Below are positions 33,486 through 42,792 of a DNA stretch of 64,000 nt, one piece after another. The notes beneath the pieces are model-generated. The model was not told the origin of the DNA, searched no databases, and was given only the letters and a program-made list of their open reading frames with translations. Source of the DNA: Halobacteriovoraceae bacterium (lineage in GTDB: Bacteria; Bdellovibrionota; Bacteriovoracia; Bacteriovoracales; Bacteriovoracaceae); contig PAVS01000005.1 of assembly GCA_002713145.1 (NCBI GenBank), forward strand, positions 62,001 through 126,000, read 5' to 3'. The first letter of the stretch is position 1. Each line of letters opens with the position of its first letter. The position numbers and the translations under genes are program-made.

Positions 33486-34895
33486 TTATATCTCTTCTAC
33501 ATTAGATCCATCTTCCATATAGTCACGCATTTTATAGTTTTTAGCGATCAAGACAAAAACCACTCCAAATACCGCCATAAGAATGGCAAAGAACATAAAG
33601 AAATTTCCACCCTCGAATACATTTATCTTTGCTATATAAGCAGTGATGATGTTTCCAAAGAAAACAGTTAGTAACCACATACTCATAATCGTTGACTTCA
33701 TGGAACGTGGCGCTTGGGTATAAGCAAACTGAAGTCCAGTAATGGAGATCATGACCTCTGCCATAGTGATCACGAGAAAAGGAATCACTTGCCAGATAAC
33801 AGAGATACGTTCGTCTTGAATCACACCTGCAGCAATTTCGCTGTCTAACTGATACTGATAAATAGCAACAAAAACAAAAGATGCTGCTGCCACAAACATC
33901 CCCCCACCCATTCGTCTCAGTGGAGTCATTTCAACTTTAAAAGTCTTTTCTATGAAAGGATAAATACCGAAACTAAAAAGAGGAATCAATATCATAACCA
34001 TTATCGGGTTAAGCGCCGGTATTTGAGAAGGAAGTAATTTATCTATTCCAAACAGACCAAAATTAAGATTCATATCTCTGGCCTGTAAAACCCAACTTGA
34101 ACCATGTTGATCAAAAAGCGCCCAGAAAATGGTGATAGCTATAAAAATTTTCCCTACATTAAACGCTGCTTTTACATCTTCCACATTCTTTTTTGGGTGA
34201 TCAAGCTCGGCGCCTCCAAAAAATCCTTTCCCCTTACCTATATTTTTAACAGCAGAAAGTAATACATTTCCCGTCCCATGGGGAACTTTTCCAGTGGGTG
34301 GAACGTGAACATAATAATGTCTTCCCATCCAAAATACGATGGTGGCAATAAACATAAGAACACCAGGGATACCAAAAGCCACTGCAGGTCCATAAGCTTC
34401 TAATGTCCACGGAGTGATAAGCGTTGAAAAGAAGGATCCAAAATTAATCATGAAATAAAAGAGGTCAAAGACTCTTTGTAGCTCAGTTTTTTGATCAGGC
34501 TTAAATTGATCTCCTACGTGAGCGGAGACACAGGGCTTTATACCACCAGAACCTAGAGCAATTAGACCTAACCCCCAATAAAATCCCGTTTGATTCCCCT
34601 CAAAAACTGCTAAAAAAGCATGCCCCAAACAATAAACGAGCGAGAGAGCAATAATGGTTCGGTATTTTCCAAGAAAGCGATCAGAAATATACGCACCTAA
34701 AAGGGGAAACAGATAACAAGCCGCTGAGAAAATATGGTAATCAGAAACAGCTTGTGACTTATTAATAAGTAAGTATTGGACTAAAAAGATAACTAAAATT
34801 GATCGCATTCCATAATAAGAATAGCGCTCACAAGCCTCATTCCAGACAATGTATTTGATCTGGGTAGGATACTTTGATTTCGTGGTGGTGCTCAT
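33486..34895 (-). CDS. POT/PTR family proton-dependent oligopeptide transporter
   Basis: A 469-residue membrane transporter of the major facilitator superfamily with 12-14 helices. Signature blocks are NEACERYSYYGMRSILV (the ExxERFxYY-like proton-coupling motif), LGAYISDRFLGKYRTI, GSGGIKPCVSAHVGDQF (PTR2 signature 1) and FDLFYFMINFGSFFSTLITP (PTR2 signature 2). It imports di- and tripeptides with protons. Peptide uptake suits a bacterium that lives on protein digests. AAGGAG lies seven bases before the ATG, and the ATG directly follows the ferredoxin stop (TAAATG). Confidence 0.94.
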   Translation of the reverse strand: MSTTTKSKYPTQIKYIVWNEACERYSYYGMRSILVIFLVQYLLINKSQAVSDYHIFSAACYLFPLLGAYISDRFLGKYRTIIALSLVYCLGHAFLAVFEGNQTGFYWGLGLIALGSGGIKPCVSAHVGDQFKPDQKTELQRVFDLFYFMINFGSFFSTLITPWTLEAYGPAVAFGIPGVLMFIATIVFWMGRHYYVHVPPTGKVPHGTGNVLLSAVKNIGKGKGFFGGAELDHPKKNVEDVKAAFNVGKIFIAITIFWALFDQHGSSWVLQARDMNLNFGLFGIDKLLPSQIPALNPIMVMILIPLFSFGIYPFIEKTFKVEMTPLRRMGGGMFVAAASFVFVAIYQYQLDSEIAAGVIQDERISVIWQVIPFLVITMAEVMISITGLQFAYTQAPRSMKSTIMSMWLLTVFFGNIITAYIAKINVFEGGNFFMFFAILMAVFGVVFVLIAKNYKMRDYMEDGSNVEEI

Positions 34896-35342
34896 TTATT
34901 CTCCTTGTTCTTCATCGTCATATTTAAAGGCACGAGGCTTTTTGAAACCACCTTGTTTCACCGGTTTGGCTTCAAAATTTTCTTCATTTTCTTTTAACGC
35001 TTCTTGGTCTGACTTACTCTTTCTTATCACTTTCGTTTTTTTGGTCATATGAGAGACATGGGCAGATATATCAACAGTGATATCTCCCTTCACCCATGTT
35101 TGACAGGAAAGGCGCTCACGAGTGATATGAAAAACATTTCCTAAAAGTTGTTTTTCTTCGAAGGCTATCTCGGTTAAGTTTTCCTCACCACTTTTAATGA
35201 TCACACTACAAAGGGCACAACTCGCGCATCCCCCACAAGTGGACTTAATAGCAAAATCATTTTTAAGTAAATGATCACGTAAACTTAATTTATCATCGAC
35301 CTCTATGGTTTTATCAAAAGGGAGTACACGGACTTTAGACAT
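34896..35342 (-). CDS. Adrenodoxin-type 2Fe-2S ferredoxin with charged C-terminal tail
   Basis: A 148-residue protein. The cluster ligands are Cys36, Cys42, Cys45 (C-x5-C-x2-C) and Cys80, the ISC/adrenodoxin-type spacing. An additional Cys39 lies inside the loop. Residues 1-100 make the ferredoxin fold. The last 45 residues are Lys/Glu-rich and unusual for the family. The stop of this gene abuts the start of the peptide transporter, and its ATG overlaps the upstream gene by one base. The redox partner is unknown. Confidence 0.88.
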   Translation of the reverse strand: MSKVRVLPFDKTIEVDDKLSLRDHLLKNDFAIKSTCGGCASCALCSVIIKSGEENLTEIAFEEKQLLGNVFHITRERLSCQTWVKGDITVDISAHVSHMTKKTKVIRKSKSDQEALKENEENFEAKPVKQGGFKKPRAFKYDDEEQGE

Positions 35343-35620
35343 TAGAGCACTCGCTTAAATTGCTTTTCAATTCCTTCAGCAATTTTTCCTTGTAATGGTT
35401 TTAAGAGTAAATTTAATTTTAAACTCACAACACAATGATCCTCTAAAAAATCGACATTAAGAGCAAAGCCACTTCCTTTAGCCGTCATATTGTATTCATT
35501 ATATTCAATATTGGCCTTGACTTGCCACTTCGCTAAGAGCTCAGGCGTGATGGCCGAACGAACAGCATTATAAGCATCATCTTTATTTGTTGCGGAATTA
35601 TAAGGTATATTTATCGTCAT
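35342..35620 (-). CDS. Small conserved protein resembling the PHA_gran_rgn family
   Basis: A 92-residue protein starting MTINIPYNSATNKDDAYNAV. The pattern of an N-terminal helix, a Trp-containing strand (LAKWQVKANIEY), GSGFALNVDFLEDHCVVSLKLNLLLKPL and a final amphipathic helix fits the polyhydroxyalkanoic-acid-system family of small proteins (PF09650). I am unsure of that match. AGAGGAG precedes the ATG. No PHA synthase genes are adjacent, so the local role may be different. It lies between dut and the ferredoxin gene in one operon. Confidence 0.55.
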   Translation of the reverse strand: MTINIPYNSATNKDDAYNAVRSAITPELLAKWQVKANIEYNEYNMTAKGSGFALNVDFLEDHCVVSLKLNLLLKPLQGKIAEGIEKQFKRVL

Positions 35621-35633
35621 ATTTTCTCCTCTT

Positions 35634-36089
35634 TTATTTTAATCCAGTCGATCCAAAGCCGCCTTCTCCTCGCTCTGTTTGAGAAAGCTCATCAGTCACT
35701 TCAAAAGTTGCTTGGTGGATAGGGGCCATAACAATTTGAGCGACTCTCTCACCATGCTTAATTATATGTTTTTCGTTGCCAAAATTACCCATAATGATAT
35801 TCACTTCCCCTCTATAATCAGCATCAATTGTTCCAGGAGAATTCACCACGAGTAATTGTGTTTTTAGTGACAAACCAGACCTAGGTCTTACTTGAACTTC
35901 GAATCCAGGCTCAATTTCAAATTTAAGGCCTGTAGGGATAAGTATTCTCGCGCCAGGCTCAATGACTAGGGAGTCCCGTGAGGGTAAACAGGCCCTAATA
36001 TCAGCCCCTGCAGCGTCCTTTGTTTCGTAAGTTGGCAACGCCAGATTATCGTCAAAATGTTCACATTTGAGTATTTTAATTCGTGCCAT
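35634..36089 (-). CDS. dut: dUTP diphosphatase (dUTPase)
   Basis: The 151-residue protein is a homotrimeric dUTPase that hydrolyses dUTP to dUMP and pyrophosphate, keeping uracil out of DNA and feeding dTMP synthesis. All five family motifs are visible: DAAGADIRA (1), RPRSGLSLK (2), GTIDADYRGEV (3, uracil binding), GERVAQIV (4) and the flexible C-terminal GGFGSTG (5). AAGGGG lies nine bases before the ATG. The gene lies 12 bases after the M16 peptidase gene in the same direction. Confidence 0.96.
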   Translation of the reverse strand: MARIKILKCEHFDDNLALPTYETKDAAGADIRACLPSRDSLVIEPGARILIPTGLKFEIEPGFEVQVRPRSGLSLKTQLLVVNSPGTIDADYRGEVNIIMGNFGNEKHIIKHGERVAQIVMAPIHQATFEVTDELSQTERGEGGFGSTGLK

Positions 36090-36100
36090 CGCTAAGCCCC

Positions 36101-37369
36101 TTATACTGGTTGGTAAACTAATTTAGAAAAACCATTATCATAAATAGTGTTAAATGTTTTTCTTAAACTCTGAGGTGTTACTTTCATTATTTTATTTTTT
36201 ATATGTTCTGTTGAATATTCAGTAAGTTTATAAATTTCGCTGCCAGCGATAAACTCTGCCCGCTCTTCGAGGTCATCAAATGAAAGCTCCCAGCTATCGA
36301 TGATCCTTTGTTTTATAAATTCAAGGTCTGAGGTGCTCACATATTCACTCTTGAGGTTTTGAAAAACTTCCTCACATGAGTCTTCCACCTTTTTTGTATT
36401 TTTCTTATGAGTATTAAATATCATGAGAAAATTTCCACATCTAGAAAAGCTATTAAGGCTCGAGCCTAGTCCATAGATCAGGGGTGTTTCGACTCTTAGT
36501 TTTTTAAAGAAAACAGAGTTTAACCCTTCAAAAAGTAGGTCATCCAACACAACATAATTATAGTAATCATTAGCATTTAAACTAGGCCCATTAAAAGAAA
36601 AAGCGATCAGCGCATTCTCCATTTTACGGTTATACTTCGATTTAAAATGATTGATCGGAAGAGATTTTTTATGAGCTTTAAGTCGAAAACTTTTTTTTGC
36701 TTTCGCTGGGTAAGCGTGATTCATTGCAGTTAAAAAATCATTTTCTAAATGGGAATTTTTTTTGCCGGAAACCACGACAAGTAACATTCTCTCAGGGGTA
36801 AAAAACTTATGAAAATAATCTTCTATTTGCTTTCTAGAAAACTTTTTTATCTTTGAGACTTGTCCACCGACCTGATGACCGAAATCAAAGGCAAAGTTCT
36901 TAGCAAAAAGTGTTTCTATGGCCTGAGTTTCGTGATCATCTAGATCTTCTCTTATCTCTTGAATCACAATTTCTTTTTCTTTACTTAATTCCTCATCCGT
37001 AAAATTGAGTTCAAAAAACTTTTGTAAAAATAATTTCAAGAGCACAGGGAGTTTTTTGGCGTTACAAGACATCTCAAAACATACATTTTCTTTATAGGTG
37101 TAGGCATTAACCGCAGCTCCACCTAGCTCAAGTTGTTTAACGAGGCTCCCCTCATTTTCTTTAAAAAAAAGATGTTCAATTAAGTGGGCCATACCCGCTT
37201 CTTCAGGTTTTTCAAAAATGCTTCCCGCTATAAAGTGGAGTTGCACGACAGCGCCACTATATCCTTTGGCATGATGAAAAAGACTTACAGCTCCATTAGA
37301 ATAAAGAGACCTACGAATAGGTCCCTTTTCAAATTCAGCTATAATTTCTTGATTTTTAAGCTTTACCAT
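36101..37369 (-). CDS. M16 family zinc metallopeptidase
   Basis: A 422-residue pitrilysin/MPP-like protein without a signal peptide. The inverted zinc motif HLIEH is at 62-66, with a downstream Glu-rich helix (EKEIVIQEIRED) supplying the third ligand. The second half is the usual inactive M16 domain (YGLGSSLNSF region). These enzymes cleave small peptides or presequence-like substrates. I chose the ATG at 37369, since longer readings run deep into pnp. The start overlaps the pnp stop by 14 bases; this pnp-peptidase-dut order recurs in many bacteria. Confidence 0.9.
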   Translation of the reverse strand: MVKLKNQEIIAEFEKGPIRRSLYSNGAVSLFHHAKGYSGAVVQLHFIAGSIFEKPEEAGMAHLIEHLFFKENEGSLVKQLELGGAAVNAYTYKENVCFEMSCNAKKLPVLLKLFLQKFFELNFTDEELSKEKEIVIQEIREDLDDHETQAIETLFAKNFAFDFGHQVGGQVSKIKKFSRKQIEDYFHKFFTPERMLLVVVSGKKNSHLENDFLTAMNHAYPAKAKKSFRLKAHKKSLPINHFKSKYNRKMENALIAFSFNGPSLNANDYYNYVVLDDLLFEGLNSVFFKKLRVETPLIYGLGSSLNSFSRCGNFLMIFNTHKKNTKKVEDSCEEVFQNLKSEYVSTSDLEFIKQRIIDSWELSFDDLEERAEFIAGSEIYKLTEYSTEHIKNKIMKVTPQSLRKTFNTIYDNGFSKLVYQPV

Positions 37370-39527
37370 CGTCTGATTTATTCTCTGGCTTTTTTTCAGA
37401 CTTTTTAGCATCTGGGTTTTTGTTAGGAATTGATTTAACGGCTTTCGCTGAAAGTTTAACTTTACCAAAACGATCCACGTCAAGAACCTTCACCTCAATC
37501 TCATCTCCAAGAGATAAGTAATCTTCCACATCCTTAACTCTCTCATCTGCTATTTCTGAAACGTGAACCAATCCAGAAACTCCATCAGCGATATCTACAA
37601 AGGCACCATATTCTTTAATCGTTACGACTTTTGCAGAGTAAACACTATCTTTCTTAGGTCCTGTGATCTGTAAATCAATAAGGGCAATAACCTCATGAAG
37701 AACATCTTGGTTGGTTCCGAGAACTTTTACTAAACCTTCTTCTGTAATTTCAATTGAAACATCATATTTCTCTTGAATCGCTTTAATATTTTTTCCACCT
37801 GGACCAATTAAGGCACCAATTTTATCTGGTTTAATTTGAGTGGTTTCAATTGTAGGAACACCATCTTTAAAGTTTGGTCTAGCAGTTGAGATGGTTTTGC
37901 TCATCTCACCTAAGATATGAAGTCTTCCTTCTTTTGCCTGAGTCATAGCTTTTTCAAAGATCTCATTAGTGATACCTGTAATTTTAATATCCATTTGGAT
38001 AGCAGTGATACCTTCAGTTGTACCAGCAACTTTAAAATCCATATCACCCAAGTGATCTTCATCCCCAAGAATATCTGTTAAAATCGCAAAGTCTTCACCT
38101 TCTTTGATAAGTCCCATCGCAACACCTGCAACTGGTTTTTTAAGAGGAATACCGGCATCCATCAAGGCCATAGAACCTGAACAAACAGATCCCATAGAAC
38201 TAGAACCATTAGACTCAGTCACTTCACAAGTGACACGAACAGTATAAGGGTAATCTTTAGGCATCATTTGTTTGATGGCCCTTTCAGCTAGGTTTCCGTG
38301 TCCAACTTCTCTTCTTCCTACTCCACGATATCCTCTCGCTTCACCAACGGAATAAGGAGCAAAAGTGTAATGCAGGTAAAAATTGTCATAAGAGATACCA
38401 TAAATAGAATCACTCATTTGCTCACCTTCTTTACCACCAATAGTTGCCGTGGCAAGAACTTGAGTTTCCCCTCTGGTGAAAAGTGAAGATCCATGAGGTG
38501 CTTTAAGAACACTTACTTCCGTTTCGATTTCTCTAACTTCAGTCATCCCTCTTCCAGCAATTCTTTTTTGCTCTTTAAGAATATCATTTCTCATCATTTT
38601 ATAGAGAAGGTCATCAACCCCTTTATAAGCCTCTTTACCTGCAGCAGATTCATCTTCTACTCCAAAAGCCTCTGGGTTAGCTTTAATATCCTCTTTAACT
38701 TTATTGTTGAGTTGGCTTATGGCCAAGCTTCTTTCTTGCTTATTAGTAATATTAAGACATGCTCTCGCGTCACTTGCATAATCTTGCATTTTATCCATAA
38801 GCTTAGAGTTCGCAGCAGCAGATTTAAACTCACGCTTTGTTTTACCTACTTCTTTTCTCATTTGAACCAGGACATCACAGAAAGTTTTGATCTGCTCGTG
38901 ACCAAACTTCAAGGCCTCAAGCATATCCGCTTCTGAAACTTCTTTAGCCTCTCCTTCAACCATCATAATGGCGTCAGGTGAGGCGGCGAGAACAAGTTCA
39001 ATTTCAGACTCTTCCCACTGGTCACGAGAGGGATTAAGCACAAGCTTTCCATCAATTTTACCAACTTTGCAAAACCCTAGGGGACCTGCAAATGGGATAT
39101 CGGAAATTTCTAAAGCAGCACAAGTTCCAAGACCTGCCAGTACTTCAGGATCCACTTCTGGATCATATGAAATAACCTGGGCCATAACGATTGTCTCAGT
39201 CATATACCCTTCTGGAAAAAGCGGTCTAAGTGGTCTATCAATCATTCTCATAAGAAGAATTTCTGAACTAGAAGGTCTCCCTTCTCTTTTAAGAAATCCA
39301 CCTAAAAACTTTCCCGCAGCAGTGAATTTTTCTTTATAATCAACCATCAGTGGGAAAAAATCCTGACCATCTTTAACTTCTCTAGCAGAACAAACAGTGA
39401 CTAGTACTTGAGACTTTCCACTCGTCACGAGAACAGCACCATCTGCCTGTTTAGCAAGACGCCCTGTTTCTAAGATGACTTCTTTTCCGCCATAATTGAA
39501 CGTAAATTCTTTTTTGTTGTTTAACAT
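37356..39527 (-). CDS. pnp: Polyribonucleotide nucleotidyltransferase (PNPase)
   Basis: The 723-residue PNPase degrades RNA 3'-to-5' phosphorolytically. It has two RNase PH domains (about 10-220 and 320-550), a helical linker, then a KH domain (IKPDKIGALIGPGGKNIKAI) and an S1 domain (VYSAKVVTIKEYGAFVDI). The second catalytic half carries FAPYSVGEARGYRGVGRREVGHG. The Lys/Asp-rich C-terminal tail is short. GAGGAG precedes the ATG. rpsO lies upstream in the classical rpsO-pnp order, but a terminator-type hairpin stands between. Confidence 0.97.
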   Translation of the reverse strand: MLNNKKEFTFNYGGKEVILETGRLAKQADGAVLVTSGKSQVLVTVCSAREVKDGQDFFPLMVDYKEKFTAAGKFLGGFLKREGRPSSSEILLMRMIDRPLRPLFPEGYMTETIVMAQVISYDPEVDPEVLAGLGTCAALEISDIPFAGPLGFCKVGKIDGKLVLNPSRDQWEESEIELVLAASPDAIMMVEGEAKEVSEADMLEALKFGHEQIKTFCDVLVQMRKEVGKTKREFKSAAANSKLMDKMQDYASDARACLNITNKQERSLAISQLNNKVKEDIKANPEAFGVEDESAAGKEAYKGVDDLLYKMMRNDILKEQKRIAGRGMTEVREIETEVSVLKAPHGSSLFTRGETQVLATATIGGKEGEQMSDSIYGISYDNFYLHYTFAPYSVGEARGYRGVGRREVGHGNLAERAIKQMMPKDYPYTVRVTCEVTESNGSSSMGSVCSGSMALMDAGIPLKKPVAGVAMGLIKEGEDFAILTDILGDEDHLGDMDFKVAGTTEGITAIQMDIKITGITNEIFEKAMTQAKEGRLHILGEMSKTISTARPNFKDGVPTIETTQIKPDKIGALIGPGGKNIKAIQEKYDVSIEITEEGLVKVLGTNQDVLHEVIALIDLQITGPKKDSVYSAKVVTIKEYGAFVDIADGVSGLVHVSEIADERVKDVEDYLSLGDEIEVKVLDVDRFGKVKLSAKAVKSIPNKNPDAKKSEKKPENKSDDGKA

Positions 39528-39694
39528 AACAATCTCCTCGTATTTGAAAATTTGAGAGAAGATCCAATGAAAGGTTTAAAAGATAAATCAAAAGCCTAAG
39601 TGTTAAGTTTTTCATTTATCCTCTAAAACTTTTCTTGAAACTCCTCTTCTCTAAGTTATTGAGTAAATTCTATAAAATTTTATCTCATTTATAA

Positions 39695-39722
39695 ATAAAA
39701 AAGGGAGCTTAAAAGCTCCCTT
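39695..39722 (-). terminator. Intrinsic terminator after rpsO
   Basis: On the reverse strand AAGGGAGCTT and AAGCTCCCTT form an 8-10-base stem with a very short loop, followed by a run of T. It lies five bases beyond the rpsO stop and 170 bases before pnp, so pnp probably has its own promoter or receives readthrough. Confidence 0.88.
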
Positions 39723-39727
39723 ATGTA

Positions 39728-39994
39728 TTACTTTCTTAAACCAAGTTCTTTAATCACGGCCTGGTAACGTTCAGGATCACATTTATTGATGTATCTCAAC
39801 ATTCTTCTACGCTGACCGATCATTTTCATTAACCCTCTTTTAGAATGAAAGTCTAGTTTGTGGCTTCCAAAGTGGTTAGTTAAATAATTAATTCTAGCTG
39901 TAATAAGCGCAACTTGTACTTCTGGCTTTCCAGAGTTTTTCTCTGAACCACCAAATTTAGTCACGATGTCTTGTCTTTCTTGTTTTGTAAGCAT
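39728..39994 (-). CDS. rpsO: 30S ribosomal protein S15
   Basis: The 88-residue S15 binds 16S rRNA in the central domain early in 30S assembly. Recognisable blocks are VTKFG, GKPEVQVALITARINYLTNHF, HSKRGLMKMIGQRRRMLRYI and the C-terminal YQAVIKELGLRK. I chose the ATG at 39994 because AGGAG lies five bases upstream; an ATG seven codons earlier precedes that site. The leader has an imperfect tandem repeat at 40004-40047. It follows the sigma-factor gene on the same strand. Confidence 0.97.
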   Translation of the reverse strand: MLTKQERQDIVTKFGGSEKNSGKPEVQVALITARINYLTNHFGSHKLDFHSKRGLMKMIGQRRRMLRYINKCDPERYQAVIKELGLRK

Positions 39995-40003
39995 TTTTTC
40001 TCC

Positions 40004-40047
40004 TATACCATCCAAACCAAGTAGAGATTATGCCATCTAAACCGAGT
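40004..40047 (-). repeat. Imperfect tandem repeat in the rpsO leader
   Basis: TATACCATCCAAACCAAGT (40004-40022) and TATGCCATCTAAACCGAGT (40029-40047) match at 16 of 19 bases with a 25-base period. All three differences are transitions. The block lies immediately upstream of the rpsO ribosome binding site, partly around an out-of-use ATG. It could be an S15 autoregulatory site, a duplicated promoter element, or chance. Confidence 0.55.
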
Positions 40048-40074
40048 AAGGATTCAAAAATTTAAAACGTATTT

Positions 40075-41097
40075 TTAGCGAATAAACTCAGACATGTAAA
40101 CCTTTAATTTTTCAAGTAAACGAGCTTCTATCTGCCTGATTCTCTCTCTTGAAACCCCATATTCATCCGCAATGGACTGCAAGGAGGGGGGTACTTCACT
40201 AAGTAGTCGTTTTTTAAAGATTTCTTGGTCTCTTGGTTTGAGATCTTGGATAAAATTTTCAAGATTTTCTTCTAAAATTTGAAGACTCTGTAACTCACCC
40301 AATTGCTCATCTATTCCTAATTCATCGGAATCAAGATTGTCGCCAAGCGTTGTCGTGCTATTATCTTCACCAAGTGGAGTGTCAAAGCTTACTTCCTGCC
40401 CTTCTGAACTGAGCCTGAGATTCATCACTTCAACTGCCTTTTCAGAAACACCTAAATTTTCAGAAAGCAGTTTTGTTTCTGGCTCAATACCTTGGTTCTG
40501 GAGGCGCTCTTTTTCACGCATAAGATTATAAAAAAGTTTTTTCTGCTCTGCAGTTGTTCCAATTTTTATAAGTCTAAAATTATCGAGTATAAATTTTAGG
40601 ATATAAGACTTGATCCACCAACTAGCATAATAACTGAGCTTGGCCCCTTTATCTGGATTGTATTTGGAAACGGCTTTCATCAGCCCCATATTCCCTTCTT
40701 GAATCAGGTCCATAACATTTTTATAAGCACTACGGTATTCCATCGCTATTTTTACGACGAGTCTAAGATTGGCCATAACGAGCTTTTTGGCCACTTCAAT
40801 ATCACCTGTCTCCGAGAGCTGCTTGGTCAGTTCTTGCTCTTCTTCAATAGAGAGTAATTTATATTTGGTAATTTCTCTTAAATATTGCTTGAGAGGATCA
40901 AGGTCATCTGCTCGAGTAGGCGTAAAATCTTGCGCCTTAACGGGTAAAATTTCTTGGATAATCTCCAGGTCGCTTTTTGATATATTCGAAATATCAATGA
41001 TATCGTCTTTAGGTTTTTCTTTTTGCTTGTTTTCTTTTATATCAGCATCAAGAACTTCAGGAGAGATGCTTTTTTTCTTATCTTTTGTCATGGCCAT
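40075..41097 (-). CDS. RNA polymerase sigma factor, sigma-70 family (RpoH-type)
   Basis: A 340-residue group 3-like sigma factor. Region 1.2 starts near LDPLKQYLREIT. Region 2 has NLRLVVKIAMEY, DLIQEGNMGLMKAVSKYNP and LSYYASWWIKSYI. Residues 185-192 (QKKLFYNL) match the RpoH box typical of heat-shock sigma-32. Region 4.2 has SIADEYGVSRERIRQIEARLLEKLK. The N-terminus has about 55 extra, charged residues compared with E. coli RpoH. It likely directs stress-response transcription. An alternative start two codons later exists, and no good SD is evident. Confidence 0.88.
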   Translation of the reverse strand: MAMTKDKKKSISPEVLDADIKENKQKEKPKDDIIDISNISKSDLEIIQEILPVKAQDFTPTRADDLDPLKQYLREITKYKLLSIEEEQELTKQLSETGDIEVAKKLVMANLRLVVKIAMEYRSAYKNVMDLIQEGNMGLMKAVSKYNPDKGAKLSYYASWWIKSYILKFILDNFRLIKIGTTAEQKKLFYNLMREKERLQNQGIEPETKLLSENLGVSEKAVEVMNLRLSSEGQEVSFDTPLGEDNSTTTLGDNLDSDELGIDEQLGELQSLQILEENLENFIQDLKPRDQEIFKKRLLSEVPPSLQSIADEYGVSRERIRQIEARLLEKLKVYMSEFIR

Positions 41098-41123
41098 CTA
41101 CATAACATAAATAAAAGATTTAA

Positions 41124-42752
41124 TTAATTAAAACTCAGCTTTTCACTAAAATTATTGCGAAAAATATATTTTTTTCGAATGTATTGCAACGCAAAAGCGC
41201 CAAAATAGAACTTCACCGGGATTTTAACAAAGCTTTGTCCCTCAGCGACAGTTCTTTTATAAAGCCTGGCCTTAACGAATTGCTGGGTGAGCTCTTGTGC
41301 GATAATAGCTGCTAGTTGATCATTCCAGAGTGGAACTTCGAAGTAGTCTTTTTTCTTATCTAGTTGATAAGAGATCATTTCAATAAATCTCGCTTCGATA
41401 TTTTTCAAAGCAGTTAAACGATCATTGTTATAGAGAAATGGGACGCGCTCTCTCATGTATTCAATATAGCTCACTGGAAACTCTAAATTAAATGAAGCCG
41501 TGAGCTTATCCTCTGAGCGTAATACCTTATCAAACTCTCCTAATTCAACGTCGAACTTAAGGTTAAACTCACCTATTTCAACTTCATAAGAATTTGCTTG
41601 TTCTCGCAAGCTTAACTCTAAGGTTTCTTCATACAGCTGCTCTGAGATCATTTTATCCGACTGAGCTTTGGCCCATTTATCCCAACGCTGTTTAATATTA
41701 TCCTTCATAAAGACAAAAGAATCTTTAAACTTATCAGAAATAAGATTTACCTCCGGTATACCGGTGATAAGGGCTACCAGATGAGATGCTTCGGCGTTAT
41801 GGCTATAAAGAGTCTTATTGTTTTTCTTTGAGCGCAATTTAGAGAAGTGGGAGCAATACAATAACTTCAGATCATCTTCAATAAGTTGACTTCCATTCAT
41901 GCGAGGGAATTTTTTGTTAAATGTGACTCTATCCGTTTTACGACAGATCATATTCTCACAAAGGACTTGAACACCTTTGTCCGATCTTTTTACAAAGAGC
42001 TCTTCTGTTTTCTCATCTATACCAATTTCTTTTTGGACAAAGTTATTAATGAGATAGGCCATCAGAAATGGGTTCTTTAAATACTCTGTGAGCCCCACCA
42101 AATCATCTGTGTCTAAATTCCATGAACAAAGTGCTTGGAAATTTCGGACACTGTATTCAAATTCCCTTTTTTTAGTCTCCAAGGTGTTGTGAGCTTTTTT
42201 AAGTTCAGTTGGAAAATAATCATTTTGGGCCAAACTAGGCAGAGAAAACGATGTGTCATGATCCCAATAATAATTGAAATTAGCATTAAGATATTTCTTG
42301 GAATAAACTGATATATTAGGACTACAACCATTCCTTACTAAGTTTTTTGTCAAAGTTAAGAATTTAGTTTTGTTATAATCGAGGACCTTCGCGTAGTTAA
42401 CAATGGCGCGAAGACTTAAATCTAAACCTAAATACTGTAGCTGGGCAACCACTGATCTTTTTGCGGAGTCTTCTTTCCAAAAAGCATTATAACTTACTTC
42501 ATTAAGACCTTCGCAGCTATTTTTGAGATTCACTCCTTGCTTGTAGAGGGCCAAGTAATAGATCATCTTTTCATACTGCTTATCGTCTCCATCAATTTCA
42601 AAATATTTAGATGTGAGCATTCCTTTAAAGGGATCATCCTGTTTAATATCTTGAACATCTCCATAAATGATTCCCTCAATGGGAACTAAGCCCTGTGCGC
42701 TAGGTCCTATACTCAAGAGGAAAAAAAGGATCAGTTTTGTAAAATTTTTCAT
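41124..42752 (-). CDS. Exported hypothetical protein
   Basis: A 542-residue protein with a signal peptide (residues about 6-20) and no membrane segment after it. The body is mixed, with a Glu-rich middle repeat-like stretch (VEIGEFNLKFDVELGEFDKVL, about 395-415) and paired Cys (CENMIC, CSWN). I know no family with this sequence. It diverges from the 42793 gene by about 40 bases, so the two share a promoter region. Confidence 0.65.
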   Translation of the reverse strand: MKNFTKLILFFLLSIGPSAQGLVPIEGIIYGDVQDIKQDDPFKGMLTSKYFEIDGDDKQYEKMIYYLALYKQGVNLKNSCEGLNEVSYNAFWKEDSAKRSVVAQLQYLGLDLSLRAIVNYAKVLDYNKTKFLTLTKNLVRNGCSPNISVYSKKYLNANFNYYWDHDTSFSLPSLAQNDYFPTELKKAHNTLETKKREFEYSVRNFQALCSWNLDTDDLVGLTEYLKNPFLMAYLINNFVQKEIGIDEKTEELFVKRSDKGVQVLCENMICRKTDRVTFNKKFPRMNGSQLIEDDLKLLYCSHFSKLRSKKNNKTLYSHNAEASHLVALITGIPEVNLISDKFKDSFVFMKDNIKQRWDKWAKAQSDKMISEQLYEETLELSLREQANSYEVEIGEFNLKFDVELGEFDKVLRSEDKLTASFNLEFPVSYIEYMRERVPFLYNNDRLTALKNIEARFIEMISYQLDKKKDYFEVPLWNDQLAAIIAQELTQQFVKARLYKRTVAEGQSFVKIPVKFYFGAFALQYIRKKYIFRNNFSEKLSFN

Positions 42753-42792
42753 ACTTAGTTAACTTATCGAACTTTCGAACGATAGGTTGATT

